From assembly GCF_004342605.1 (NCBI RefSeq), contig NZ_SLZL01000021.1:22001-86000 (forward strand): a stretch of 64,000 nucleotides of DNA, in the 5' to 3' direction. This document shows, piece by piece, positions 43,546 through 53,373 of the stretch (the stretch's first letter is position 1; each line of letters begins with the position of its first letter). Under the pieces are notes generated by a model. The model was not told the DNA's origin. It saw nothing but the letters and a program-made list of their open reading frames with translations, and ran no database searches. A program made the position numbers and the translations under genes. This DNA comes from Caulobacter sp. BK020 (GTDB lineage Bacteria; Pseudomonadota; Alphaproteobacteria; Caulobacterales; Caulobacteraceae).

Positions 43546-44859
43546 ATGACCGACCCCCACCGACCGATCCGCCCCGTCAGCCGCAAGGCGCAAGTCATCG
43601 GCGGCGCGATCGCCCTGGCGGTTCTGGCTGGCGTGGTGTGGCTGGCCTGGAGCCTGATGCACGCGCCGCGCGGCGAGGGCGAAGGGGGAGGCGGCCCGGG
43701 CGGCCCCGGCGGCGGTTTCGGCGGTGGACGGCGCGGCGGTCCGGCCAGCACCGTGGCGGTGGCGACCGCGACCCAGACCGACCTGCCGGTGGTGATCGAG
43801 GCCCTGGGCACGGTCACGCCCGCCGCGACGGTCACCGTCCGGCCGCAGGTGGCCGGCGTGATCACCCAGGTGCTGTTCAAGGAAGGCCAGATGGTCCGCG
43901 CCGGCCAGCCGCTGGTGCAGATCGACCCCCGCCAGTTCCAGATGGACCTGCTGCAGGCGCAAGGCAACCTGACCCGCGACGAGGCCCAGCTGGCCAACGC
44001 CCAGGTCACCCTGGCCCGCTACCGGACCCTTCTGGCCCAGGACTCCATCGCCCGCCAGGACGTCGATACCCAGGCGGCCACGGTCAAGCAGCTGCAGGGC
44101 ACGGTGATGGCCGACAAGGCGGCCGTCGGCACGGCGCGGCTGAACGTCGGCTATGCGCGCATCGTCGCGCCGGTCAGCGGCCGGGTCGGCCTGCGTGTCG
44201 TGGACGTCGGCAACTATGTCGGGGCGGGCGACACCAACGGGGTGGCGGTGATCACCACCATCTCGCCGATCGACGTCGAATTCACGGTCCCGCAGGACGA
44301 CGTGCCGCGGATCGGAGCGCGGGCCGACAGCGGCGCGACGCTGCCCGTCATCGCCCTGGATCGGACCCGGACCACCACCCTGGACACTGGCAGGTTCTCG
44401 ACCCTGGACAACGTCGTCGACACCGGCACCGGCACGGTCAAGGCCAAGGCCCGGTTCCCCAACGCCGGCGGGACCCTGTTCCCCAGCCAGTTCGTCAATG
44501 TCCGCCTGGAGTTGGACACCATCAAGGGCGCGGTCGTCGTGCCCGCCACCGCCCTGCGCCAGAGCAGCGACGGCGCCTTCGTCTGGGTGCTGGACGCCGA
44601 CCAGACGGTGCACAAGCGCAAGGTCGTCGCCGGCCCCTCGACCACCATCCAGGTGTCGCTGACCAGCGGCCTGAAGGTCGGCGAGAAGGTGATCACCGAG
44701 GGCGGCGACCGCTTGCGCGAGGGCGGCAAGGTCCAGCTGCCGGGCCAGGCCGCCGGCCGCGCCGGCCGAGGCAAGGGCCAATGGGGCGGCAAGCGCGGCG
44801 AAGGCGGCCAGGGGCAGGGCGGCGAGCATCGCCACCGCCGTCAGCAGCAGGCCCAATAG
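43546..44859 (+). CDS. RND efflux periplasmic adaptor (MdtA-like)
   Basis: The 437-residue membrane-fusion protein has one N-terminal transmembrane anchor (GGAIALAVLAGVVWLAWSLM), a Gly-rich linker, a barrel-sandwich (TVTVRPQVAGVITQVLFKEG, QPLVQIDPRQFQ), a coiled-coil hairpin and a lipoyl-like return (YARIVAPVSGRVG). The Gly/Arg/Lys/His-rich tail is unusual. The start is uncertain: an in-frame GTG 19 codons earlier exists, and neither has a strong ribosome-binding site. It heads a four-gene efflux operon. Confidence 0.88.
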   Translation: MTDPHRPIRPVSRKAQVIGGAIALAVLAGVVWLAWSLMHAPRGEGEGGGGPGGPGGGFGGGRRGGPASTVAVATATQTDLPVVIEALGTVTPAATVTVRPQVAGVITQVLFKEGQMVRAGQPLVQIDPRQFQMDLLQAQGNLTRDEAQLANAQVTLARYRTLLAQDSIARQDVDTQAATVKQLQGTVMADKAAVGTARLNVGYARIVAPVSGRVGLRVVDVGNYVGAGDTNGVAVITTISPIDVEFTVPQDDVPRIGARADSGATLPVIALDRTRTTTLDTGRFSTLDNVVDTGTGTVKAKARFPNAGGTLFPSQFVNVRLELDTIKGAVVVPATALRQSSDGAFVWVLDADQTVHKRKVVAGPSTTIQVSLTSGLKVGEKVITEGGDRLREGGKVQLPGQAAGRAGRGKGQWGGKRGEGGQGQGGEHRHRRQQQAQ

Positions 44860-44868
44860 GCCCGCGCC

Positions 44869-47800
44869 ATGAACCCCTCGCGTCCCTTCATCCAGCGACC
44901 GGTCGCCACGGCGCTGTTCATGGCGGCCATCGTCCTGGCCGGGCTGGTCGGCTTCCGGCTGCTGCCGCTGTCGGCCCTGCCGCAGGTCGATTATCCGACC
45001 ATCCAGATCCAGACCCTCTATCCCGGGGCCAGCCCCGAGGTGATGAGCCAGACGGTCACCGCCCCCCTGGAGCGCCAGCTGGGCGAGATGGCCGGCCTGT
45101 CGCGGATGAGCTCGGTCAGCACGGCCGGGGCCTCGATCATCACCCTGCAGTTCAATCTCGGCGAGAGCCTGGACGTCGCCGAACAGGAGGTGCAGGCGGC
45201 GATCAATGGGTCGAGCAGCCTGCTGCCCGCCGACCTGCCGGCCCCGCCGGTCTACGCCAAGGTCAATCCGGCCGACGCCCCGGTCCTGACCCTGGCGGTG
45301 ACTTCCGACACCCTGCCGCTGACCGAGGTGCAGAACCTGGTCAACACCCGCCTGGCCCAGAAGATCAGCCAGGTGTCGGGCGTGGGGCTGGTCACCCTCA
45401 GCGGCGGCCAGCGGCCCGCCATTCGCATCCAGGCCGACACCCAGGCCATGGCCTCGTACGGCGTCACCCTGGCCAATGTGCAGAGCGCGATCAGCAGCGC
45501 CAACGCCAACAGCGCCAAGGGCAGCTTCGACGGGCCCACCCGCGCCTACACGATCAACGCCAACGACCAGCTGCTGACCGTCGGCGACTATTCGAACCTG
45601 ATCGTCACCTACAAGAACGGGGCTCCCATCCGCCTGCGCGACATCGCCCAGGTGGTGCAGAGCGCCGAGAACACCCGCCTGGGCGCCTGGGCCAACGAGA
45701 CGCCGGCGATCATCGTCAACGTCCAGCGCCAGCCGGGCGCCAACGTCATCCAGACCGTCGACGCCATCAAGGCCAAGCTGCCGGAGCTGGAGGCCGGCCT
45801 GCCGGGCAGCCTGGACGTCAAGGTGCTGGCCGACCGCACCACCGGCATCCGCGGCTCGGTCCACCACGTGGAGATGGAGCTGCTGTTGGCCGTGGTGATG
45901 GTCGTGGTGGTGATCTTCTTCTTCCTGCACAGCCTGCGCGCCACCCTGATCGCCGGCCTGGCCGTGCCGATCTCGCTGATCGGCTCGTGCGGGGTGATGT
46001 ACTTGCTGGGCTTCAGCCTCAACAACCTCAGCCTGATGGCCCTGACCATCGCCACCGGTTTCGTGGTCGACGACGCCATCGTCATGATCGAGAACATCAG
46101 CCGGCACCTGGAGAAGGGCGTCAAGCCGATGGCCGCGGCCCTGCAGGGCGCGCGCGAGATCGGCTTCACGATCATCTCGCTGACCGTGTCGCTGATCGCC
46201 GTGCTGATCCCGCTGCTGTTCATGGGCGACGTGGTCGGAAGGCTGTTCCGCGAATTCGCCATCACCCTGGCGATAACCATCCTGATCTCGGCCGTGGTCT
46301 CCCTGACCCTGACGCCGATGCTGTCGGCCCGCTGGCTGAAGCCGGCCGGAGAAGGCGAGGGCGAAGAGCCCCAGGGCCGGATCGCCCGCAAGTCGCAGGC
46401 GGTGTTCGAACGCGTCGAGCGCCAGTACGAGAAGGGTCTGGCCTGGGTGCTGGAGCGCCAGAAGGCGACCCTGGTCGTGGCCGTGGCGACCTTCGCCCTG
46501 ACCGCCTTCCTGTATCTGGCCATTCCCAAGGGGCTGTTCCCGACCCAGGACACCGGCCAGCTGCAGGCCCGCACCGAGGTCGAGCAGTCGGTTTCCTACG
46601 ACCGCATGGCCGGCCTGCAGCAGCAGGCGGCCAAGGCCATTCTCGACGATCCGGCGGTGGAAAGCCTCAGCTCGTTCATCGGCGTCGATGGCGCCAACAA
46701 TGCGATGCTCCACACCGGCCAGATGCTGATCAACCTGAAGGCCGATCGGGGCGGCTCGCAGGAGAAGATCATGCAGCGGCTGCGCGACCGCGTGGCCGCC
46801 GTACCGGGGGTGACGCTGTACCTGCAGCCGACCCAGGACCTGACCATCGACGCCGAGACCGGCCCGACCCTCTACCGCCTGTCGCTGGAAGGCGCCGACA
46901 CCGCCACGGTCAAGGAATGGGCCGGCAAGCTGGCCGCCCGCCTGGCCAGCGTGAAGTCGGTGCGCAACGTCTATAGCGACGCCGACGCCACCGGGGCGGC
47001 GGCCTATGTCGACATCGACCGCGACACCGCCGCGCGGCTTTCGATCACCGCGTCCGACATCGACGACGCCCTCTACAGCGCCTTCGGCCAGCGGATCGTC
47101 TCGACGATCTTCACCGAGACCAACCAATACCGGGTGATCCTGGAGGCCAAGCCCGGCCTGCTGACCGCGCCGCAATCCCTGGGCCTGCTGAACCTGAAGA
47201 CCGGCGGCGGCTCGCCCACGCCGCTGTCGGCGATCTCGACGATCAAGGAACAGACCGCCCCGTTGCAGGTGACCCACGTCTCTCAATTCCCGGCCACCAC
47301 GATCGGCTTCGACACCGCGCCGGGCGTCTCGCTGGGCAAGGCGGTCGACGACATCCGCGCGGCGATGAAGGACATCGGCATGCCGACCGCGGTCACCCAC
47401 ACGTTCCTGGGCGCGGCGGGGGCCTACGAGAACTCGCTCAGCAACCAGCTGTGGCTGATCCTGGCGGCGGTGGTCTGCGTCTACATCGTGCTGGGCGTGC
47501 TCTACGAGAGCTACATCCACCCGCTGACCATCCTGTCGACCCTGCCGTCGGCCGGGGTGGGCGCGCTGCTGGCCCTGTGGATCACCGGCAACGACCTGGG
47601 CGTGATCGGCATCATCGGCATCATCCTGCTGATCGGCATCGTCAAGAAGAACGCGATCATGATGATCGACTTCGCAATCGACGCGCAGCGCAACGAGGGC
47701 AAGAGCCCGCGAGACGCCATCTTCCAGGCCGCCATCCTGCGCTTTCGCCCGATCCTTATGACCACCCTGGCGGCGCTGTTCGCGGCCATCCCGCTGATGC

Positions 47801-48015
47801 TGAGCTTCGGCGAGGGTGGCGAGCTGCGCCGGCCGCTGGGCATCGCCATCTTCGGCGGCCTGCTGGTCAGCCAGCTGCTGACCATGTTCACCACCCCGGT
47901 GATCTACCTGGCCTTCGACCGCTTCGCCCCGGCCGATCGAGGGATGCGCCATCACGACGACCACGTCGCGCCGGAGCGGCTGGATCCGGACCCGATCCCC
48001 GGAGCGCCGTCGTGA
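44869..48015 (+). CDS. RND efflux inner-membrane pump, MdtB-like
   Basis: The 1048-residue HAE1-type proton/drug antiporter shows the N-terminal SRPFIQRPVATALFMAAIVL, PQVDYPTIQI, and the helix-4 acidic pair in VVDDAIVMIENISRHLE. The C-terminal GILLLIGIVKKNAIMM-like loop is seen as IGIVKKNAIMMIDFAID. With the next gene it probably forms a heterotrimer as in MdtBC. Its stop overlaps the next GTG start. Substrate is unknown; MdtABC pumps handle bile salts, novobiocin and related compounds. Confidence 0.93.
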   Translation: MNPSRPFIQRPVATALFMAAIVLAGLVGFRLLPLSALPQVDYPTIQIQTLYPGASPEVMSQTVTAPLERQLGEMAGLSRMSSVSTAGASIITLQFNLGESLDVAEQEVQAAINGSSSLLPADLPAPPVYAKVNPADAPVLTLAVTSDTLPLTEVQNLVNTRLAQKISQVSGVGLVTLSGGQRPAIRIQADTQAMASYGVTLANVQSAISSANANSAKGSFDGPTRAYTINANDQLLTVGDYSNLIVTYKNGAPIRLRDIAQVVQSAENTRLGAWANETPAIIVNVQRQPGANVIQTVDAIKAKLPELEAGLPGSLDVKVLADRTTGIRGSVHHVEMELLLAVVMVVVVIFFFLHSLRATLIAGLAVPISLIGSCGVMYLLGFSLNNLSLMALTIATGFVVDDAIVMIENISRHLEKGVKPMAAALQGAREIGFTIISLTVSLIAVLIPLLFMGDVVGRLFREFAITLAITILISAVVSLTLTPMLSARWLKPAGEGEGEEPQGRIARKSQAVFERVERQYEKGLAWVLERQKATLVVAVATFALTAFLYLAIPKGLFPTQDTGQLQARTEVEQSVSYDRMAGLQQQAAKAILDDPAVESLSSFIGVDGANNAMLHTGQMLINLKADRGGSQEKIMQRLRDRVAAVPGVTLYLQPTQDLTIDAETGPTLYRLSLEGADTATVKEWAGKLAARLASVKSVRNVYSDADATGAAAYVDIDRDTAARLSITASDIDDALYSAFGQRIVSTIFTETNQYRVILEAKPGLLTAPQSLGLLNLKTGGGSPTPLSAISTIKEQTAPLQVTHVSQFPATTIGFDTAPGVSLGKAVDDIRAAMKDIGMPTAVTHTFLGAAGAYENSLSNQLWLILAAVVCVYIVLGVLYESYIHPLTILSTLPSAGVGALLALWITGNDLGVIGIIGIILLIGIVKKNAIMMIDFAIDAQRNEGKSPRDAIFQAAILRFRPILMTTLAALFAAIPLMLSFGEGGELRRPLGIAIFGGLLVSQLLTMFTTPVIYLAFDRFAPADRGMRHHDDHVAPERLDPDPIPGAPS

Positions 48016-51000
48016 ACCTGTCGGCGCCCTTCATCAGGCGGCCGGTGGCCACGGTCCTGCTGACCATCGGCCTGGCCCTGGCCGGCATCGCGGCGTTCTT
48101 CGTGCTGCCGGTCTCGCCCCTGCCGCAGGTGGACTACCCGACCATCTCGGTCTCGGCCAACCTGTCGGGGGCCAGTCCGGAGACCATGGCGTCCAGCGTG
48201 GCCACCCCGCTGGAGCGGCGGCTGGGCGTGATCCCCGGCGTCACGGAGATGACCTCGCAGAGCAACACCGGCTCGGCTCGGGTGACCCTACAGTTCGACC
48301 TCAACCGCAACATCGACGGCGCGGCGCGCGAGGTGCAGGCCGCCATCAACGCCGCCCGGTCCGACCTGCCGGCCACGCTGCGCAGCAACCCCAGCTACCG
48401 CAAGCAGAACCCGTCCGACGCCCCGGTGATCATCCTGGCCCTGACCAGCGAGACCAAAACGCCCGGCCAGATCTACGACGCGGTGTCCAACATCGTGGCC
48501 CAGCGCCTGTCGCAGGTGACCGGGGTGGGCGACGTCGAGATCGGCGGCGGCTCGCTGCCGGCCGTTCGCGTCTCGGTCAATCCGTTCCTGCTCAACAAGT
48601 ACGGCGTCGCCCTGGAGGACGTCCGCGCCGCCGTCCAGTCCGCCAACGCCAACCGGCCCAAGGGCCAGGTCGAGGGGGGAGGGCGGCGGTTCCAGGTCTA
48701 TACCAGCCCTGGCGGGCGCAAGGCGGCCGACTACGCCGGCCTGGTGGTGGCCTGGCGCGGCGACGCCCCGGTGCGGTTGAAGGATGTGGCCGATGTCACC
48801 GACAGCGTCGCCGACACCCGGACCCTGGGCCTGTTCAACGGCAAGCCGGCGATCATCATCCTGGTCACCCGCCAGCCGGGAGCCAACATCATCCAGACGG
48901 TCGACAGCGTCCGCGCCACCCTGCCGGAGCTGCGCGCCCAGCTGCCCGGCGACATCAATGTGGCGGTGGCCAGCGACAGCACCAACTCGATCCGCGCTTC
49001 GCTGCACGAGATCGAGGTGACCCTGCTGATCTCGATCGTGCTGGTGGTGCTGGTGGTCAGCGCCTTCCTGCGCAGCGCCCGCGCCACCTTCATCCCGGCG
49101 GCGGCCACCATCGTCTCGCTGCTGGGCACGTTCGGAGTGATGTACCTGCTGGGCTTCTCGCTCAACAACTTGTCCCTGATGGCCATCACCGTGGCGACCG
49201 GCTTCGTGGTCGACGACGCCATCGTGGTGCTGGAGAACACCGCCCGCCACATCGAAAAAGGCATGGACCGCTTCCGCGCCGCCCTGCTGGGCGCGCGCGA
49301 GGTGGGGTTCACCGTGCTGTCGATCAGCATCTCGCTGGTGGCCGTCTTCATCCCGCTGCTGTTCATGGGCGGCCAGGTTGGGCGGCTGTTCCGCGAGTTC
49401 GCCGTCACCCTTTCGGTCGCCGTGATGATCTCGCTGGTCATCTCCCTGACCACCACGCCGATGATGTGCGCCTACCTGCTGCGCCCGCCGAAGGAGGGCC
49501 GGAAGGAAGGCCGGGTCGCCCGCTGGTTCGAGGCCGGCTTCGCCCGCATCCACCGGACCTATGAATACAGTCTGGACTGGGCCCTGGCCGCCAAGCCGCT
49601 GGTGCTGCTGATCCTGGTGGTGGTGGTCGCCATGACCGCCTGGCTGTACGTCGCCGTGCCCAAGGGCTTCTTCCCCCAGCAGGACAGCGGCCAGATCCAG
49701 GCCGGGCTGCGCGCCGACCAGAGCGTGTCGTTCCACGTCATGCAGGCCAAGCTGCGCCAGGTGGTCGACATCATCCGCAAGGACCCGGCGGTCGATACCG
49801 TGGTCGGCTTCACCGGCGGCGCCCGCGCCGGCGGCGGCTTCATGTTCGTCAATCTCAAGCCGCTGGGCGACGGGCCCGGCGAGCGCAAGGAGAAAGGGTC
49901 GGTGGTGATCAACCGCCTGCGGCCCCAGCTGCAGCGGGTCACCGGCATCAGCGTCTTCCTCAACCCCGTCCAGGACGTGCGGATGGGGGGACGGCAGAGC
50001 AACTCCACCTACCAGTACACCCTGACCAGCGACTCCAGCGACGCCCTGAAGGCCTGGGCGCCCAAGCTGGCCGAGGCGATGAAGGCCCGGTCCGACGTGA
50101 TGACCGACGTCGACAGCGACCAGTCCGAGAACGGGGTCGAGACCTTCGTGACCATCGACCGCGACAGCGCCTCGCGCATGGGGGTCACGCCGCGCGCCGT
50201 CGACAATGCGCTCTACGACGCCTTCGGCCAGCGCCAGGTCGCCACGATCTACGAGGACATCAACCAGTACGCCGTGATCCTGGAGTGGGACCGCCGGTTC
50301 TCGCGCGGACCGGAAGCGCTGAACGACGTCTATGTGCCGACCAATCCCAGCGGCGCGGCGGCGACATCGACCAGCGGCGCGGCGGTCAATCCGGCCCTGC
50401 GCGACGCCTCGACCGGTGCGGCGCTGAACACCGCCCTGACGCCGATGACCCCGCTGACCGCGATCTCCAGCGTCGCCCAGGCCGCCACCCCGACCTCGAT
50501 CAACCACCAGAACGGCGAGCTGGCCACCACGATCTCGTTCAACCTGGCCGACGGCGTCTCGCTCAGCGACGCCCAGGTCGCCATCAAGCAAGCCGAGGCC
50601 GACATCGCCCTGCCGACCAATGTCCGCGGCAGCTTCCAGGGCAGCGCCCGCAGCGCCCAGGACCAGAACAGGCAGCAGCCGTTCCTGGTGGCCGCCGCCA
50701 TCGTCGCGATCTACATCGTGCTGGGCATTCTCTACGAAAGCTACGTCCATCCCCTGACGGTGCTGTCGACCCTGCCTGCGGCCGGCGTCGGGGCGATGCT
50801 GGCCCTGCTGGTCTTCAAGATGGAGTTTTCGGTGATCGCCCTGATCGGGGTGTTCCTGCTGCTGGGCATCGTCAAGAAGAACGCCATCCTGATCATCGAC
50901 TTCGCGCTGGAGGCCCAGCGTTCGCGCGGGCTGACGGCGCTGGAGGCGGTGCGCGAGGCCAGCCTGCTGCGCTTCCGTCCGATCCTGATGACCACTTTGG

Positions 51001-51218
51001 CCGCCGCCCTGGGGGCTCTGCCCTTGGCCATCGGCTTCGGCGAGGGGGCCGAGCTGCGCCGGCCGCTGGGGATCACCATCATCGGCGGCCTGATCGCCAG
51101 CCAGTTGCTGACCCTGATCACCACCCCGGTGGTCTACGTCTATCTCGACCGCCTGCGGGGCAAGGCGCGCGATGAGCGCTACCTGGCCCACATGCCCTCC
51201 GCGCCGGAGCCTGTCTGA
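48012..51218 (+). CDS. RND efflux inner-membrane pump, MdtC-like
   Basis: The 1068-residue pump begins at a GTG in a GTGA overlap with the MdtB-like gene; an in-frame opening further upstream is not used because it lies inside the previous gene. N-terminal signature LSAPFIRRPVATVLLTIGLA, PQVDYPTISVSANLSGASPE, helix-4 VVDDAIVVLENTARHIE and the late IVKKNAILIIDFALEAQR are clear. A region rich in Ala, Thr and Ser (NPSGAAATSTSGAAVNPALR) is an insertion near the docking domain. It overlaps the outer-membrane factor by one base. Confidence 0.93.
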   Translation: MNLSAPFIRRPVATVLLTIGLALAGIAAFFVLPVSPLPQVDYPTISVSANLSGASPETMASSVATPLERRLGVIPGVTEMTSQSNTGSARVTLQFDLNRNIDGAAREVQAAINAARSDLPATLRSNPSYRKQNPSDAPVIILALTSETKTPGQIYDAVSNIVAQRLSQVTGVGDVEIGGGSLPAVRVSVNPFLLNKYGVALEDVRAAVQSANANRPKGQVEGGGRRFQVYTSPGGRKAADYAGLVVAWRGDAPVRLKDVADVTDSVADTRTLGLFNGKPAIIILVTRQPGANIIQTVDSVRATLPELRAQLPGDINVAVASDSTNSIRASLHEIEVTLLISIVLVVLVVSAFLRSARATFIPAAATIVSLLGTFGVMYLLGFSLNNLSLMAITVATGFVVDDAIVVLENTARHIEKGMDRFRAALLGAREVGFTVLSISISLVAVFIPLLFMGGQVGRLFREFAVTLSVAVMISLVISLTTTPMMCAYLLRPPKEGRKEGRVARWFEAGFARIHRTYEYSLDWALAAKPLVLLILVVVVAMTAWLYVAVPKGFFPQQDSGQIQAGLRADQSVSFHVMQAKLRQVVDIIRKDPAVDTVVGFTGGARAGGGFMFVNLKPLGDGPGERKEKGSVVINRLRPQLQRVTGISVFLNPVQDVRMGGRQSNSTYQYTLTSDSSDALKAWAPKLAEAMKARSDVMTDVDSDQSENGVETFVTIDRDSASRMGVTPRAVDNALYDAFGQRQVATIYEDINQYAVILEWDRRFSRGPEALNDVYVPTNPSGAAATSTSGAAVNPALRDASTGAALNTALTPMTPLTAISSVAQAATPTSINHQNGELATTISFNLADGVSLSDAQVAIKQAEADIALPTNVRGSFQGSARSAQDQNRQQPFLVAAAIVAIYIVLGILYESYVHPLTVLSTLPAAGVGAMLALLVFKMEFSVIALIGVFLLLGIVKKNAILIIDFALEAQRSRGLTALEAVREASLLRFRPILMTTLAAALGALPLAIGFGEGAELRRPLGITIIGGLIASQLLTLITTPVVYVYLDRLRGKARDERYLAHMPSAPEPV

Positions 51219-52642
51219 TGCCCGCCCTGAAGTCCCTTGCGCTCGCCGGTTCCGCGCTGATCCTGCTGTCGGCCTGCACGGTCGGCCCGGCCTATGAGAA
51301 GCCGCAGGTCTCGACCGCCACCCTGCCGGCGACCTACAAGGCCCTGGACGGCTGGAAGGTCGCCACGCCCGGCGACCTGCTCGATCGCGGCGACTGGTGG
51401 ACCCTGCTGGGCGACCCGCAGCTGGACGCCCTGGTCGCCAAGGTCAACGTCTCCAACCAGACCATCGCCGCCGCCGAGGCCAACTACCGCCAGGCCCGGG
51501 CCCTGGTGCGCGAGCAGCGGGCCAGCCTGTTCCCGACCATCGACCTGTCGGGCTCGGCGACCAGGTCGGGCGGGGGCGGCTCGACGACCTCAAGCTCCGG
51601 CGGCTCGGCCCGCGGCCAGCGCTACCAGGCCAGCATCGGCGCCAGCTGGGAGCCGGACCTGTGGGGCCGCATCCGCCAGGGGATCAACGGGGCCAAGGCC
51701 TCGGAGCAGGCCAGCGCCGCCGACCTGGCCGGCGCCCGCCTGTCGATGCAAGGCGAACTGGCCGTGAACTATCTGGGCCTGCGCCAGACCGACGCCGAAA
51801 TCGCGCTCGTCGCCAAGACCGTCGAAGGCTATCAGCGCAGCCTGCAGATCACCCAGAACCGCTACGCCGCCGCCATCGCCCCGAAGTCCGACGTGCTGCA
51901 GGCCACCACCCAGCTGGCCGGCGCCCAGGCCGACCTGGAGAGCCTGCGCCAGACCCGCGCGACCTATGAGAACGCCATCGCCACCCTGGTGGGCGAGCCG
52001 GCCAGCGGCTTTCGCCTGGCCGCCGATGCGAGCTGGAACGCCCGCGTGCCCGAAATCCCGGCGGGCGTGCCGTCGACCCTGCTGGAGCGCCGTCCCGACA
52101 TCGCCGCGGCGGAGCGCCGGGTCGCCGCCGCCAACGCCGACATCGGCGTGGCCCGCGCGGCCTTCTTCCCGACCATCGGCCTCAGCGCCCAGGGCGCCAG
52201 CGGCGCCTCCAGCCTGGGCGACCTGTTCAAGGCCTCAGCCAACACCTGGTCGCTGGGCCTGACCGCGGCCCAGACCCTGTTCGACGCCGGGGCGCGCAAG
52301 GCGCGGGTGGAAGAGGCGAGGGCCTCCTATGACGCCTCGGTCGCCGACTACCGCCAGACCGCTCTGGCCGCCTTCGAGGACGTGGAGAACCAGCTGACCG
52401 CCGCCCAGGTGCTGGAGCGCCGCTACGCCTTGCTGAAGACCAGTTCCGACGCCGCCGACCAGACCGAGCAGATGCTGCTCAACCAGTACAAGGCCGGGCA
52501 GGTGGCCTATACCGACGTGGTGACGGCCCAGGCCTCGGCCCTGTCGGCCCGACGGGCGCTGCTCACCGCCGCCGTGGCCCGGCAGACCACGGCCGTCGCC
52601 CTGATCCAGGCGCTGGGCGGCGGGTGGAAGTCCGAGGGCTAG
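51218..52642 (+). CDS. outer-membrane factor lipoprotein, NodT family
   Basis: The 474-residue TolC-type protein has a lipoprotein signal (LILLSAC, lipid-attached Cys20) and the family opening TVGPAYEKP. Two OEP repeats follow, with helical heptads and a GASWEPDLWGRIRQ strand typical of the NodT class. With the three upstream genes it completes a tripartite RND pump spanning the envelope. The ATG is set by a TGATG overlap. Confidence 0.92.
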   Translation: MPALKSLALAGSALILLSACTVGPAYEKPQVSTATLPATYKALDGWKVATPGDLLDRGDWWTLLGDPQLDALVAKVNVSNQTIAAAEANYRQARALVREQRASLFPTIDLSGSATRSGGGGSTTSSSGGSARGQRYQASIGASWEPDLWGRIRQGINGAKASEQASAADLAGARLSMQGELAVNYLGLRQTDAEIALVAKTVEGYQRSLQITQNRYAAAIAPKSDVLQATTQLAGAQADLESLRQTRATYENAIATLVGEPASGFRLAADASWNARVPEIPAGVPSTLLERRPDIAAAERRVAAANADIGVARAAFFPTIGLSAQGASGASSLGDLFKASANTWSLGLTAAQTLFDAGARKARVEEARASYDASVADYRQTALAAFEDVENQLTAAQVLERRYALLKTSSDAADQTEQMLLNQYKAGQVAYTDVVTAQASALSARRALLTAAVARQTTAVALIQALGGGWKSEG

Positions 52643-52743
52643 ACGCGCCTCGCGGCCCCTGTGGCGACTTGCCCGCTCGTTCGGCGCCGCTATTTCAGGC
52701 TAGGCTGTGCAAATACCAGGCTGATCGAGCAACTCCGACCCCA

Positions 52744-53373
52744 ATGAACCTTCGCCGCTCCCACCTGTCGCCGGACGGTCTTAGGGCGAAGGGCATGCGC
52801 GTTCTTGTCATCGATCCCGATCCCGCGCGCGCCGCCCTCGTGGCCGAGGGGCTCGCCGGCGTGCAGCCGCTGGAGGTGCGTCGCGCGGCCGTGTTCGACG
52901 AGCGCGAGGCCGCGGCCTTCGCGCCGGACGTCGTGGTGATCGCGGCCGACAGTCCCGATCGCGACACGCTGGAAAGCCTGCGCGAGGCCGGCCAGCACAA
53001 TCCGCGGCCGGTGGTGATGTTCGTCGACCGCTCCGAGCCGGGCTTGGCCGAACAAGCGGTGCGGGCCGGCGTCGCGGCCTATGTGGTCGACGGCCTGGCG
53101 CCGGGGCGGGTGCGCTCGATCCTGGATGTGGCCATGAGCCGCTTCGCCCTGACCCAGCAGCTGCACGGCGACCTGGCCAAGGCCAAGGCCGACCTGGAAT
53201 CGCGCAAGACCGTGGAACGGGCCAAGGGACTGTTGATGAAGGAGCGCGGGCTGGACGAGGACGGCGCCTATCGCCTGCTGCGCAAGCTGGCCATGGACCG
53301 CGGCAAGCCGATCGGCCAGATCGCCGCCGACCTGCTGGCCTTCGCCGGCGTGCTGAAGGGCGACGCCTCGTGA
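52744..53373 (+). CDS. nasT: nitrate-responsive antiterminator NasT (ANTAR domain)
   Basis: The 209-residue protein has an N-terminal receiver-like domain (VLVIDPDPARAALVAEGLAG) and a C-terminal ANTAR RNA-binding domain (ESRKTVERAKGLLMKERGLD, then EDGAYRLLRKLAMDRGKPIG). In NasST systems NasT binds leader mRNA hairpins and prevents termination when nitrate is present. The ATG at residue 18 is an alternative start closer to known NasT lengths. It overlaps nasS by GTGA, so both proteins are made together. A long leader before the transporter is the likely target. Confidence 0.87.
   Translation: MNLRRSHLSPDGLRAKGMRVLVIDPDPARAALVAEGLAGVQPLEVRRAAVFDEREAAAFAPDVVVIAADSPDRDTLESLREAGQHNPRPVVMFVDRSEPGLAEQAVRAGVAAYVVDGLAPGRVRSILDVAMSRFALTQQLHGDLAKAKADLESRKTVERAKGLLMKERGLDEDGAYRLLRKLAMDRGKPIGQIAADLLAFAGVLKGDAS

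Noticed and set aside
43222..47964. Long minus-strand open frame opposite the efflux genes
   Set aside because: Composition is repetitive (Gln, His, Asp, Gly) and mirrors the codon bias of the RND genes. No domain is recognisable.
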